Below are positions 8,809-18,400 of a stretch of DNA of 64,000 nt, piece by piece. Positions within the stretch are counted from its first letter, which is position 1. Each line of letters opens with the position of its first letter. The notes beneath the pieces were generated by a model. It saw only the letters and a list, made by a program, of their open reading frames with translations. It did no database searches and was not told the DNA's origin. Source of the stretch: Streptomyces sp. JH14 (lineage in GTDB: Bacteria > Actinomycetota > Actinomycetes > Streptomycetales > Streptomycetaceae). The stretch is taken from assembly GCF_029428675.1 (NCBI RefSeq), contig NZ_JAJNEL010000001.1:6014001-6078000 (forward strand), written 5' to 3'. The translations under genes and the position numbers were made by a program.

Positions 8809-8838
8809 TTGACCGGGTTACGTCGTTCCGGCTACGTT
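8809..8838 (+). promoter_or_regulatory. Leaderless promoter for the Cys leader peptide
   Basis: TTGACC (8809-8814), an 18-bp spacer, then TACGTT (8833-8838). The ATG of the leader peptide begins 7 nt after the -10 hexamer, where transcription should start, so the message would have no 5' untranslated region. Confidence 0.65.
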
Positions 8839-8845
8839 GCCCGCC

Positions 8846-8926
8846 ATGCAGCGATCCGCACACCTGACGACTCGAGGTCATGTCGACCTCAAGCGTGTGT
8901 GCTCCGCCGCGTGTCACCAGGCCTGA
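8846..8926 (+). CDS. Cysteine-attenuator type leader peptide (26 residues)
   Basis: A 26-residue peptide starting with ATG. Its core LTTRGHVDLKRVCSAAC matches the actinobacterial 'putative leader peptide' pattern (R-x-HVDL-x-R-x-x-SA-x-C) usually found in front of sulfur assimilation genes. Two Cys codons (residues 19 and 23) lie near the end, where ribosome stalling could report cysteine supply. It appears to be translated from a leaderless message (promoter directly upstream). It precedes the ROK regulator and the sulfonate-type operon. The peptide itself probably has no function beyond its translation; the coupling to downstream expression is inferred. Confidence 0.8.
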   Translation: MQRSAHLTTRGHVDLKRVCSAACHQA

Positions 8927-9112
8927 GAGCACGACGCCCGCGCGACCGGCGCACCCTCGGATGCGGCCCATCGGGTCTTCGCAGGGCGTTTCTCTCCACG
9001 GGAGAAGCAGAGCCGCTGAGCGTGCCCGCACGTCGGCAGCGTCTGCCACGCGCTCCCTCTCCGAGGAGCGCGCACCGCCGCACCGGCTGCCCTCGAGGAT
9101 CTGGAAGACATT

Positions 9113-10366
9113 GTGAAGAGCCTGTCTGCGCCCGTCCGCCGGCCCACCCCTCTGCGCCGCTCCGACATACCTGCCCCCGGGTCCGCGCGACGCGTCTCGG
9201 GCACCGGATCCGTACTGAGCGCCATCCTCGACCACGGCCCCGTCGCCAGGTCCACCGTCGCCCGGCTCACCGGGCTTTCGCCCGCGTCCGTGACCGGGCA
9301 CGTCGGCCGGCTGCTGGCCCGCGGACTGGTCCGGGAGAGCGCCGAGACCGCCGGGCCGCGCGGGCTCGGGCGGCCGCACATCCCCGTGGAGATCGACACC
9401 GGCCGCTACCTGGTCTCCGGCGCGCACATCGCCGTCGCGCACTCGACGGTGTCCCTGATGGATCTGCGCGGCCGGATCGTCGCCGAGGACCGGCAGCCGC
9501 ACCGGACCACGGACCCGCACCGAATGCTCGGCGACCTCGCCGCACGCCTGCCCCGGCTCGCCACCGCGCATGCGGCGGGCCGCTCCGTGCTCGCCCTGGG
9601 CGTCGCCACCGGGCACCGGGTCGACCCCGGGGCCGGCGTGATCGTGGAACATCCCCAGCTCGGCTGGCGCGATGTGCCGGTACGGGACGTCCTCTCCGCC
9701 GCGACCGGGCTGCCGGTCCATGTGGACAGCCACGCACGGGCGTTGGCGCGGGCGGAGCAGATGTTCGGCGAGACCTCGACCCGTACCAGCACGGTGCTGC
9801 TGTTCGTCGGCGCGGTCGTGGACGCGGCCTTCGCCACCGAGGGCGCCATGCACCGGGGGCCGCGCTCCGGGGCGGGCGGCGTCGCTCATCTGCCGCTCGG
9901 ACCAAGCGGATCCGGTGGCGCCGAGCCCTGTTCCTGCGGGCGGACCGGCTGTCTCCAGTCCGAGGTGTCGGAGCGGGCCATGGTGCGGCGCGCGGCCGAA
10001 CAGGGTCTACGGGTCGCCTCGTTCCGGGAACTGCTGGACCTGGCCCTGACGGGCGAGGCGCGGGCGCTGGAACTGCTCCGGCGCCGGGCGGGACTGGTCG
10101 GCCGCGCCGCGGCGCTGCTCCTGGACATGTTCGACCCCGAGGTGCTCGTCGTGGTCGAACCGGGAGCGGGCCGGATCCCGGAGTGTCTGGCCGAACTGCG
10201 CGCGCAGGTGGCGGACCGGTCCGCGGTCTGCGACGACGCCGAGCGCGCGGTGGTGCCGAGCAGCTTCACCGGCTCCGTACTGGCGACCGCGGGTGGCGCG
10301 GTGGCGCTGGACGCCCTGTACGGGGACCCGCTCGGCCGGTGGCCCGTGCTGCCCGCGGTGTGCTGA
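9113..10366 (+). CDS. ROK-family transcriptional regulator
   Basis: 417 residues. An N-terminal winged helix-turn-helix (about 25-85; VARSTVARLTGLSPASVTGHVGRLLARGLV) is followed by a ROK sugar-kinase-like fold (about 95-405). The ROK zinc motif appears as CSCGRTGCLQSE (from about residue 274), with a GAVVDAAFATEGAMHRG segment that corresponds to the ROK phosphate-loop region. It is most likely a repressor of the sulfur-scavenging operon that follows, although ROK regulators usually respond to sugars. It begins with GTG, about 190 bp behind the Cys leader peptide, and is separated from the operon by a second leader. The ribosome site (GGAAG) is weak, so the start is uncertain by a few codons. 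Confidence 0.85.
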   Translation: MKSLSAPVRRPTPLRRSDIPAPGSARRVSGTGSVLSAILDHGPVARSTVARLTGLSPASVTGHVGRLLARGLVRESAETAGPRGLGRPHIPVEIDTGRYLVSGAHIAVAHSTVSLMDLRGRIVAEDRQPHRTTDPHRMLGDLAARLPRLATAHAAGRSVLALGVATGHRVDPGAGVIVEHPQLGWRDVPVRDVLSAATGLPVHVDSHARALARAEQMFGETSTRTSTVLLFVGAVVDAAFATEGAMHRGPRSGAGGVAHLPLGPSGSGGAEPCSCGRTGCLQSEVSERAMVRRAAEQGLRVASFRELLDLALTGEARALELLRRRAGLVGRAAALLLDMFDPEVLVVVEPGAGRIPECLAELRAQVADRSAVCDDAERAVVPSSFTGSVLATAGGAVALDALYGDPLGRWPVLPAVC

Positions 10367-10408
10367 CGAAGCGGCACGGCCCCCGATTTAATTCAGAGAG
10401 TTGCATTG

Positions 10409-10438
10409 TTGACCGGGTCCGAGCCCGAGCGAGATGAT
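10409..10438 (+). promoter_or_regulatory. Leaderless promoter for the second Cys-rich leader
   Basis: TTGACC (10409-10414), an 18-bp spacer, then GATGAT (10433-10438), with the leader ATG only 6 nt further. The first ten bases TTGACCGGGT are identical to those of the promoter before the first leader peptide. Confidence 0.55.
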
Positions 10439-10444
10439 GGATTC

Positions 10445-10567
10445 ATGACCAGCCAGCAGCGGAAATTCCGGTACGCGCCCCCGGTGGCGCGCAACCGCCG
10501 CGCGGCTGCGCCGGTGCGTATGGTCGCCCGCCGTTTCTGTTGTCGCTCCTGTCCGGGTTGCCGATAA
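10445..10567 (+). CDS. Small Cys-rich leader ORF (40 residues)
   Basis: A 40-codon ORF beginning with ATG directly at the predicted transcription start and ending in RRFCCRSCPGCR: four cysteines among the last nine residues. The rest is rich in Arg, Ala and Pro and resembles no folded protein. Poly-cysteine leaderless ORFs are known in mycobacteria as cysteine-responsive attenuators of sulfur operons, and this one stands 136 bp before the flavin reductase/sulfonate operon. I infer the same role: ribosomes stalling at Cys codons when cysteine is short would alter a downstream structure. A shorter version starting at the internal ATG (10520) is possible. It is below usual annotation size and easily missed. 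Confidence 0.6.
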   Translation: MTSQQRKFRYAPPVARNRRAAAPVRMVARRFCCRSCPGCR

Positions 10568-10703
10568 CCACCCGCTGAATTTCGCGAACGGTTACGCGCC
10601 GATGCGCGTCGCCTCACTTCTGCCTGCGCTCGCCGCGCGTGTGCGGAATTCTCCTGTCACTTCCTTCATTCCCACCCTTCGCGCTTCCATCCCGGGAGAG
10701 ACG

Positions 10704-11216
10704 TTGACTGTCACTGTGCCCTCATTTTCTCCGGCGGCCGCTGCGGGCATCGCCCCGGACCGGTTCCGGCAGGCCTTCCGCCGCTATCCGGCCGGTGTCG
10801 TCGTCGTCACCGCCGACGCCGGCCACGGACCGGTCGGCTTCACCGCCACCTCACTCGCTTCGCTGTCGCTCGACCCGCCGCTCGTCTCCTTCGGGATCGG
10901 GACCACCACCTCGTCCTGGCCGCACATCGAGCGGGCCGACACCGCCGTCGTCAACTTCCTCGGCGCCGAACAGCAGCCAGTGGCCACGACGTTCGCCACC
11001 AGCGGCATCGACCGGTTCGCCGCGCCGACTGCCTGGCGGCGGCTGCCGGCGGGGGAACCGGTCCTCGACGGGGTGGCCGGCTGGCTGCGGCTGGAGATCG
11101 AGCAGGCCGTCCCGGCGGGCGACCACCGCATCGTCATCGCCCGGGTCGTGGACACCTGGATCGACGAACGGCGCAGTCCGCTGCTGTTCCACGACGGCAC
11201 GTACCACTCCCTCTGA
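10704..11216 (+). CDS. Flavin reductase (FMN-binding split barrel)
   Basis: 170 residues with the flavin-reductase-like signature: FRRYPAGVVVVTAD, GFTATSLASLSLDPPLVSFGI and a C-terminal HRIVIARVVD. It would reduce FMN (or FAD) with NAD(P)H and hand the reduced flavin to the monooxygenase encoded three genes later, making a two-component oxygenase. The TTG at 10704 has GGGAGAG at a proper distance. An upstream in-frame ATG (10602) would add an unusual 34-residue leader without a ribosome site. It is the first structural gene of the sulfur operon, 65 bp before the substrate-binding lipoprotein. Confidence 0.85.
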   Translation: MTVTVPSFSPAAAAGIAPDRFRQAFRRYPAGVVVVTADAGHGPVGFTATSLASLSLDPPLVSFGIGTTTSSWPHIERADTAVVNFLGAEQQPVATTFATSGIDRFAAPTAWRRLPAGEPVLDGVAGWLRLEIEQAVPAGDHRIVIARVVDTWIDERRSPLLFHDGTYHSL

Positions 11217-11280
11217 CCCTTCCGTTCCGACCCTCGACGACCACGCGCGACTTCTCACGACCACTGATCGGGAATTCACC

Positions 11281-12345
11281 ATGCCACGCCACGACGTACG
11301 CCACGCAGTCGGCCGCCGGTCGTTCCTCGCCCTCACGGGCGGGGCGATTCTGGGCCTCTCCGCCTGCGCTCCGCAGGCAGCGACAGTCGCCGGGCCGGAG
11401 GCTGCCGGAAAACTTCCCTCCGGTGCCCCGCCGCCCGGTACCGAACTCTCGATAGCGGTGCGCACCACGCGCCTTCAACTGGGTCCTGCCGGATTGCAGA
11501 AGGACCTCGCTTTCACTGTCTCGCAATGGCCCAATCTGAGCGCCGGGCCCGACATCATCCAGGGGTTCAGAGCACATTCCATCGACGTGGCATCCAATGC
11601 CGGAATTCCGCCGATCCAGGCCGCGGCCATCGGTGTCGGGGCGAAGATCGTGGCGGTGCAGGTGCGCAACCATCCGTCCTACGTCTTCGCGACCGCCCCT
11701 GGCTCCGACATCACGCGGGTGGAGGACTTCCGCGGAAAGAAGATCGGCTTCTCCCAGGGGCAGGCGCAGGGCGTGGTCGTTCTGCGAGCCCTGAAGAAGG
11801 CCGGGCTGAGCAACAGCGACGTGAAGCTCGTCGCGCTGCCCAGCACCCAGTTCCTGACCGCTCTGCAGTCCAAGCAGGTCGATGTGGCCCCGCTGGGTGA
11901 GCCGACGCTGACCAAGTACCTCAGCCAGTACGCCAAGGACGGCGCCCGCGGAGTCACCACCGACGTGGTGGATCTGCTCACCGTGCTGTGGGCGCCCGAC
12001 GAGGTGCTGCACGACGACGCGAAGGCCGCCGCCGTCCGCAACTTCATTCCGCTGTGGGCCCGTGGCCTGGTCTGGGCGTGGGAGAACGGCGACGAATGGA
12101 TCAACACGTACTACGTCAAGGACCAGGGCGTGACCGTGGCCGACGGCCGGCGCATCGTCGCCTCCCTCAACAAGCCGCAGTTCCCGGCGAGCTGGGACAA
12201 GGCGATCCAATGGGAGCAGGAGACCGCCGACCTGATGGCCGAGGGCGGCTTCGTGCCGAAGCAGGACGTCACCGGGCTGTTCGACCGCCGCTTCGAAGGG
12301 CTGGCGGCGCAGGCCGTACCGGCCACGTACCGGGAGACATCATGA
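11281..12345 (+). CDS. ABC transporter substrate-binding lipoprotein, SsuA/NrtA-like
   Basis: 354 residues. The N-terminus combines a twin-arginine-like GRRSFLAL with the lipobox LSAC (lipidated Cys29), so the mature protein is anchored outside the membrane. The body fits the aliphatic sulfonate/nitrate/taurine binding family (SIDVASNAGIPPIQAAAIGVGAKIVAVQ; DFRGKKIGFSQGQAQG; LQSKQVDVAPLGEPTLTKY). It should capture an organosulfur compound and deliver it to the permease encoded next. The stop overlaps the permease start by four bases. With a monooxygenase and flavin reductase in the operon, a sulfonate or related organosulfur substrate is more likely than nitrate. Confidence 0.88.
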   Translation: MPRHDVRHAVGRRSFLALTGGAILGLSACAPQAATVAGPEAAGKLPSGAPPPGTELSIAVRTTRLQLGPAGLQKDLAFTVSQWPNLSAGPDIIQGFRAHSIDVASNAGIPPIQAAAIGVGAKIVAVQVRNHPSYVFATAPGSDITRVEDFRGKKIGFSQGQAQGVVVLRALKKAGLSNSDVKLVALPSTQFLTALQSKQVDVAPLGEPTLTKYLSQYAKDGARGVTTDVVDLLTVLWAPDEVLHDDAKAAAVRNFIPLWARGLVWAWENGDEWINTYYVKDQGVTVADGRRIVASLNKPQFPASWDKAIQWEQETADLMAEGGFVPKQDVTGLFDRRFEGLAAQAVPATYRETS

Positions 12346-13274
12346 CGGAGCTGCTGCCGAAAGCACACCTGGCGGAGCCGACGGCGGGGACCGCCGGGCC
12401 GCACGGCTCGCCGGACCCGCACCGGTCCCAGGACACCCCTAGGGGCCAGGGCCTCCAGGGCCCCGCCTCCGCGACGCCCACCACCGCCCGTGCCACCCGC
12501 AGGCGGCTCGGCCCCGGCCGCTCGCTTCCCTTCGGCCGGCTGATCGGCCCGGTGCTCGTGGTCGCCGTGTGGTGGGGAGCTTCCGCCGCCGGCCTTCTCG
12601 ATCCCCGGATCCTGTCCGGACCCGACGCCGTGGTCTCCACCGCGGCGGATCTGATCCGGAGCGGCCGTCTCCAGGACAATGTGCTGATCTCGCTCCAACG
12701 AGCCGGCCTCGGCCTCTTCTTCGGGGTGGCCGCCGGAGTGATCCTGGCCGTGTCCGCCGGGCTGAGCCGCACCGGGGAATACCTCCTTGACGGCCCGCTG
12801 CAGATCAAGCGCGCCATCCCGTCCCTGGCGATGCTCCCGCTGCTGATCCTCTGGCTCGGCATCGGCGAGCAGATGAAGGTCACCGTGATCGCGCTCGGCG
12901 TCGCGGTGAACATGTACATCAATACGTACTCCTCGCTGACCGGCATCGACAGCAGGTACGTCGAACTGGCCGAAGGACTCGACCTGAGCCGCCTGCAGTT
13001 CATCCGCAAGGTGGTCGTCCCCGGCTCGTTGCCCGGCTTCTTCGTCGGTCTGCGGCTCGGCGTCACGGCGTCCTGGCTCGGCCTGATCGTCGTCGAGCAG
13101 ATCAATGCCACGAGCGGCATCGGCTACATGATGTTCCAGGCCCAGCAGTACGCCCAGTCCGACGTGATCATCGTGGGCCTGGTGGCCTACGGGATCTTCG
13201 GCTTCGCCTCGGACGCGGCAGTACGCGCCATCGAGCGGAGGGCCCTGTCATGGCGACGCACACTGGCGGGCTGA
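12342..13274 (+). CDS. ABC transporter permease, SsuC-like
   Basis: 310 residues. An unusual ~55-residue hydrophilic N-terminal tail (His, Pro, Gly, Arg rich) precedes the first helix (LIGPVLVVAVWWGASAAGLL). About six membrane spans follow, with the cytoplasmic EAA loop represented by YVELAEGLDLSRLQFIRKVVVPGSLPGFFVGLRLG. This is the binding-protein-dependent inner membrane component of the sulfonate/nitrate/taurine importer class. The start overlaps the binding-protein stop (ATGA), and its 3' end overlaps the ATPase gene by 25 bp, so the three importer parts are made from one transcript. Confidence 0.88.
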   Translation: MTELLPKAHLAEPTAGTAGPHGSPDPHRSQDTPRGQGLQGPASATPTTARATRRRLGPGRSLPFGRLIGPVLVVAVWWGASAAGLLDPRILSGPDAVVSTAADLIRSGRLQDNVLISLQRAGLGLFFGVAAGVILAVSAGLSRTGEYLLDGPLQIKRAIPSLAMLPLLILWLGIGEQMKVTVIALGVAVNMYINTYSSLTGIDSRYVELAEGLDLSRLQFIRKVVVPGSLPGFFVGLRLGVTASWLGLIVVEQINATSGIGYMMFQAQQYAQSDVIIVGLVAYGIFGFASDAAVRAIERRALSWRRTLAG

Positions 13275-14065
13275 CCGGCACGCACGAGGAGACCGGGACC
13301 GGAACCGCGACCGCGGTGCGGCCGGCGGCGGTACGCACCAGGAAGCTGGTCCGCCGGTTCGGTGACCGGAACGTTCTCAAGGAGCTCGATCTGACCGTCG
13401 CACCAGGGGAGTTCACCGCCCTCCTCGGCCGCAGCGGATCCGGCAAGTCCACCCTTCTGCGGGCCGTGGCCCGCCTGGACCACACCGTCGAGGGCTCCGG
13501 CGAACTCACCGTCACGGACAGGGTCTCGCTCTCCTTCCAGGACTCCCGGCTGCTGCCCTGGCTCCGGGTGCTCGACAACGTCGTACTCGGTCTGCGCGGC
13601 CCCGAGGTGCGCGAACGCGGACTGACCGCGCTCGCCGAGGTCGGCCTGGAGGGCCGCGACCGGTCCTGGCCCCATGAGCTGTCCGGCGGCGAACAGCAAC
13701 GGGCCGCCCTGGCCCGGGCACTCGTCCGCGAACCCGGGCTCCTCCTGGCCGACGAGCCGTTCGGCGCCCTGGACGCCCTCACCCGGATCAAGATGCACGG
13801 CCTGCTGCGCGAACTGTACGAGCGCCACCGCCCCGCGGTGCTGCTGGTCACGCATGACGTCGACGAGGCCGTGGAACTCGCCGACCGGGTGCTGGTCCTG
13901 GAGGACGGCCGGATCTCGGTCGACCTCGCCGTCGACCTGCCGACCCCGCGCTCCCGGCGCGACCCCCGCTTCCAGGAGTACCGCGACACCCTGCTCACCG
14001 CGCTCGGCGTGACGCAGCCCCTGGCCCGTTCGGAGAAGAAGGAAGCCCATGTCCCGCAAGCCTGA
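13250..14065 (+). CDS. ABC transporter ATP-binding protein, SsuB-like
   Basis: 271 residues. Walker A GRSGSGKST (60-68), Q-loop SFQDSRLLPW, signature LSGGEQQR, Walker B LLLADEPFGALD and the H-switch VTHDVDEA are all intact. The sequence fits the SsuB/TauB ATPase group, where the Q-loop is followed by RLLPW. It energises uptake through the preceding permease. The first ~25 residues (Thr/Gly rich) are extra. It overlaps the permease gene at its 5' end and the monooxygenase gene at its 3' end by 17 bp, a sign of tight translational coupling. Confidence 0.9.
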   Translation: MATHTGGLTGTHEETGTGTATAVRPAAVRTRKLVRRFGDRNVLKELDLTVAPGEFTALLGRSGSGKSTLLRAVARLDHTVEGSGELTVTDRVSLSFQDSRLLPWLRVLDNVVLGLRGPEVRERGLTALAEVGLEGRDRSWPHELSGGEQQRAALARALVREPGLLLADEPFGALDALTRIKMHGLLRELYERHRPAVLLVTHDVDEAVELADRVLVLEDGRISVDLAVDLPTPRSRRDPRFQEYRDTLLTALGVTQPLARSEKKEAHVPQA

Positions 14066-15434
14066 CCGCAAGCCGCTCCACCTGAACGCCTTCCTGATGT
14101 CCACCGGTCACCACGAGGCGTCCTGGCGCCTGCCCGAGAGTCCGGCCGAGGCGAACTCGGACATCGAGCACTACAAGAACCTGGCCCGCATCGCGGAACG
14201 CGGCAGGCTGGACTCGCTGTTCCTCGCCGACAGCCCGGTCCTGATGGGCGACCCGGGACGGCGTCCCGCCGCCAAGCTGGAGCCCACCGTCCTGCTGACC
14301 GCGCTGGCCGGGGCCACCGAGCGCATCGGTCTCATCGCCACCGCGTCGACCAGCTACAACGAGCCGTACAACCTGGCCCGCAGGTTCGCCTCGCTGGACC
14401 ATGTCTCCGGCGGCCGGGCCGGCTGGAACATCGTCACCACGGCGGGTGCCGACGCGGCCCGCAACTTCGGTCTCGACGACACCCCACTGCACCGCGACCG
14501 CTACCGGCGAGCGGCCGAATTCGTCGAGGTGTCCACCAAGCTCTGGGACAGCTGGGCGGACGACGCCGTGATCGCCGACAAGGAACGGGGCGTCCACGCC
14601 CTGGCCGAGCGGGTGCGACGCATCGGCCACACCGGCGAGTTCTTCCGGGTCGACGGCCCGCTCAACGTGCAACGCCCGGTGCAGGGGTACCCGTTGCTCG
14701 TACAGGCCGGCTCCAGCGAGGACGGCAAGGACTTCGCGGCGCGGTACGCCGAGGCCGTCTTCACCGCCCAGCAGACCCTGGAGGAGGGCATCGCCTTCTA
14801 CAAGGACGTCAAGCAGCGCGCGGAGGCCATCGGCCGCCACCCGGACGGCATCAAGATCCTTCCAGGCATCGTGCCCGTCATCGGCGACACGGAGGCCGAA
14901 GCGCTGGCCCTGGATGCCGAGCTGGAGGGACTGATCGTCCCCGAGTACGCCAAGCGCCAGCTCGCCCAGCGCCTCAGGATCGCCCCCGACGACCTCGACC
15001 TCGACGCGCAGCTGCCCGAGGACATCCCCACCGAGGACGAGATCGAGGGCGCGAAGAGCCGCTACACGCTCATCGTGGAGCTCGCCAGGCGCGAGAAACT
15101 GACCGTGCGCCAGTTGATCGGGCGGCTCGGGGGCGGGCGCGGGCACCGCACCTTCGCCGGAACGGCCGAGCAGGTCGCCGACACCATCGAGCACTGGTAC
15201 GACAGCGGCGCCGCCGACGGATTCAACATCATGCCCGCCGTGCTCCCGTCCGGTCTCGAGGTCTTCGTGGACCGGGTGGTGCCGATCCTCCAGGAGCGCG
15301 GCCTGTTCCGCACCGAGTACATCGCCCGCACCCTGCGCGGCCACTACGGGCTGCCGCGCCCCGCCAACCGGCTGTTCGAGACCGTCGACCGCAGCGAGGG
15401 CCACTTCGGCATCGGGCTGGCGGAGGTCCGGTGA
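14049..15434 (+). CDS. LLM-class flavin-dependent monooxygenase, NtaA/SnaA/DszA type
   Basis: 461 residues, typical for the nitrilotriacetate/dibenzothiophene-sulfone monooxygenase A group and longer than SsuD. Diagnostic segments are HLNAFLMSTGHHEASWRLP at the start, LFLADSPVL, TERIGLIATASTSYNEPYNLARRFASLDHVSGGRAGWNIVTT and PLLVQAGSSEDGKDFAA. It uses reduced flavin supplied by the operon's flavin reductase to oxidise its substrate. In this context it probably breaks a C-S bond to release sulfite for cysteine synthesis. The exact substrate (sulfone, sulfonate or thioether) cannot be told. The stop overlaps the exporter start (GTGA). Confidence 0.88.
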   Translation: MSRKPDRKPLHLNAFLMSTGHHEASWRLPESPAEANSDIEHYKNLARIAERGRLDSLFLADSPVLMGDPGRRPAAKLEPTVLLTALAGATERIGLIATASTSYNEPYNLARRFASLDHVSGGRAGWNIVTTAGADAARNFGLDDTPLHRDRYRRAAEFVEVSTKLWDSWADDAVIADKERGVHALAERVRRIGHTGEFFRVDGPLNVQRPVQGYPLLVQAGSSEDGKDFAARYAEAVFTAQQTLEEGIAFYKDVKQRAEAIGRHPDGIKILPGIVPVIGDTEAEALALDAELEGLIVPEYAKRQLAQRLRIAPDDLDLDAQLPEDIPTEDEIEGAKSRYTLIVELARREKLTVRQLIGRLGGGRGHRTFAGTAEQVADTIEHWYDSGAADGFNIMPAVLPSGLEVFVDRVVPILQERGLFRTEYIARTLRGHYGLPRPANRLFETVDRSEGHFGIGLAEVR

Positions 15435-18400
15435 CGGACTGTACGGACCCGGAAACCGGTACGCACCGGCAGCCGCCGCCCGGCTGGGCGCGGCGGCTGC
15501 TGGGCTACTGCCTGCGTCACCGCACCGACCTGCTCCTCGCCTTCGGGGCCGCCGTGGTCGCGGCCGTCGCCACCGCCACCCTGCCGCTCGTCCTGCGGCA
15601 CGTGGTGGACGGGGTGGCGGCCGGCACCACCGCCTCGCTCGTCCCGTGGACGGTCCTCCTCGCCGCCATCGGCGCGGTCCGCTTCGGGGCGAGCTTCACC
15701 CGCCGTTACCGCTCCGGCCGGCTCTCCCTCGGCGTGCAGTACGACCTCCGCAACGACGCGTTCGCCGCGCTGCTGCGGCTCGGCGGCGCCCAGCAGGACG
15801 ATCTGCGGACCGGGCAGGTGGTGAGCAGGTCCATATCGGACGTCACGCTCATCCAGACGCTGCTGCAGTTCCTGCCCAACCTCACGGGCAACGCGCTGAT
15901 GTTCCTGTTCTCGCTGGTCCTCATGGCACTGCTGTCGCCCCTGCTGACCGTCGTCGCGCTGGTCGTCGGCCCGCTGCTGTGGCTGATCGCCCTGCGCTCG
16001 CGCCGCACGCTCTTCCCCGCCAACTGGCACGCCCAGCAGGAGGCCGCCGAGGTCGCCTCCACCGTCGAGGCGACGGTCACCGGCGTCCGCGTGGTGAAGG
16101 GCTTCGGCCAGGAGCAGCGCGAACTCGCGGGTCTCGAGGAGCGCGCCCGCACCCTGTTCGCCTCGCGGCTGCGGGTCGTCGGGTTCACCAGCCGCTACAA
16201 CCCCGCCCTCCAGGCGGTCCCGGCCCTCGGCCAGGTCGCCGTCCTCGCCCTCGGCGGCTGGATGGCCCTGCACGGCCGGATCTCCCTGGGCACGTTTCTC
16301 GCCTTCACGACGTACCTCGGCTCCTTCGTCACCCCGGTCCGACAGGTGGCGACCCTCCTCACCGTCTGGCAGCAGGCACGGGCCGGCGCCGAGCGGGTCC
16401 TGGAGGTCGTCGACGAAGCACCGGTGATCACCGATGCGCCGGATGCGCAGGAGCTGCGGGACGAACCCCCGGCGCTCTCCTGGCAGAACGTCACCTTCGG
16501 CCACGGGGATGGCGAGCCGGTGCTCCGTGACTTCACCCTGGACGTCAGGCCCGGCGAGACGCTCGCCCTGATCGGCCCTGCCGGTTCGGGGAAGTCCACG
16601 GCGGCGGCGCTGCTGCCCAGGTTCTACGACGTGCCGTCGGGTGCGGTACGGGTGGGCGGCAGCGACGTACGCGCACTGCGTCTGTCGTCCCTGCGCTCCC
16701 GGATCGGCTTCGTCTTCGAGGAGAGCCTGCTGCTCTCCGACACCGTGCGCGCCAATATCGCCTACGGCGTCCCGGATGCGACGGACGAGCAGGTGCGCGC
16801 GGCGGCCAGGACGGCACGGGCCGACGAGTTCATCGAGCGGCTGCCCCAGGGGTACGACACCGTCGTCGGGGAACAGGGCCTCACCCTCTCCGGCGGCCAG
16901 CGCCAGCGGATGGCGCTGGCCCGCGCGCTGGTCGGCGACCCGGCGGTCCTCGTCCTCGACGACGCCACGTCCGCCATCGACGCCCGGGTGGAGTCCGAGA
17001 TCCACCACCGGCTGCGCGAGGACACCCGGCGCCGCACCACACTGATCGTCGCGCACCGCAGATCGACGCTGGAACTCGCCGACCGGATCGCCGTCCTCGA
17101 CCACGGCCGGATCGTCGACATCGGAACGCTCGACGAACTGCGTTCCGGATCCGCCCTGTTCCGCAACCTGCTCTCCACGGCGGAAGCGACGACGGGGGCC
17201 GCCGCCGGCGGAACGGAGGGCGTGACGGCCGAGGCCCCGAACGCCCCCCTGCCCGTGCCCCAGGATCCGGACGCGGCCGCCGGTACGCTCACGCCCCACC
17301 TCTGGCTCCGCCCCGACGACTCCACCTCCGACCAGCTCGAAGGAACCGCCGTCCGTGCCGCCCAGGCGCTCGCCGAGGCGGCGGCCACCTCAGGACCGGG
17401 GAGGGGCGGCCCGGGTGGCGGGGTCCTCGGCTCCGCCCCGCCGAGCGCCGAGCTCATCGCCGGACTCGCCCGGCTCCCGCTGCCCGCCGCCGATCCGCGG
17501 GTGCCGACCGGCCAGGCGGTCGCCGCCGACCAGGCGTTCGGCCTCGGCACCCTCCTGCGTCCGTTCCGCCTGCCGCTGCTGCTCGGCCTGGTGCTGGTCG
17601 CACTGGACGCGCTCGCCCAGATCACCGTGCCCGTCCTCGTGAGACAGGGCGTCGACCACGGCGTCGCCCATCGTGCCGGAGGCGTCCTGCTGGCCGCCGC
17701 CGCCGGCGCGGCCGTGGTGGTCGCCACGAACTGGGTGATCGGCGTGGCCCAGGTCCGCACCACCGGACGCACCGGCGAACGCCTGCTCTACACCCTGCGT
17801 GTGAAAACCTTCGCGCAGCTGCAGCGGCTCGGCCTCGACTACTACGAGCGCGAACTCGGCGGCCGGATCATGACCCGGATGACCACCGATGTGGACGCCC
17901 TGTCGAACTTCCTGCAGACCGGACTGATCACCGCGGTGGTGAGCCTGCTGACGGTCCTCGGCGTCCTGGTCACGCTGCTGGTCATCGACGCGCGGCTGGC
18001 GCTGGTGCTGCTGGCCGCACTGCCGCTGCTGGTCGCCGCGACGGCACTCTTCCGCCACCACTCGGTGCCCGCCTACCGGGAGGCCAGGGAACGCATCAGC
18101 GCGGTCAACGCCTGCCTCCAGGAGAACGTCACCACCATCCGTGTCACCCAGGCGTTCCGCCGCGAGCGCCGCAACGCCCGCGACTTCGCCGAACTGGCCT
18201 GGTCCTTCCGGGACTCCAGGCTGCGTGCCCAGCGGTACATGGGCACGTTCTTCCCGTTCGTCGAGTTCCTCGGCACGCTGTCCACGGCCGCCGTGCTGAC
18301 CGTCGGCGCCGGGCAGGTCCGGTCCGGCGAGCTGAGCGCCGGCACCCTCATCGCGTTCCTGCTCTACGTCGAGCTGTTCTTCGCACCGATCCAGCAGCTC

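Noticed and set aside
10602..10703. Upstream ATG that would lengthen the flavin reductase by 34 residues
   Set aside because: No ribosome site, and the added sequence does not resemble the family; the TTG at 10704 with GGGAGAG fits better.
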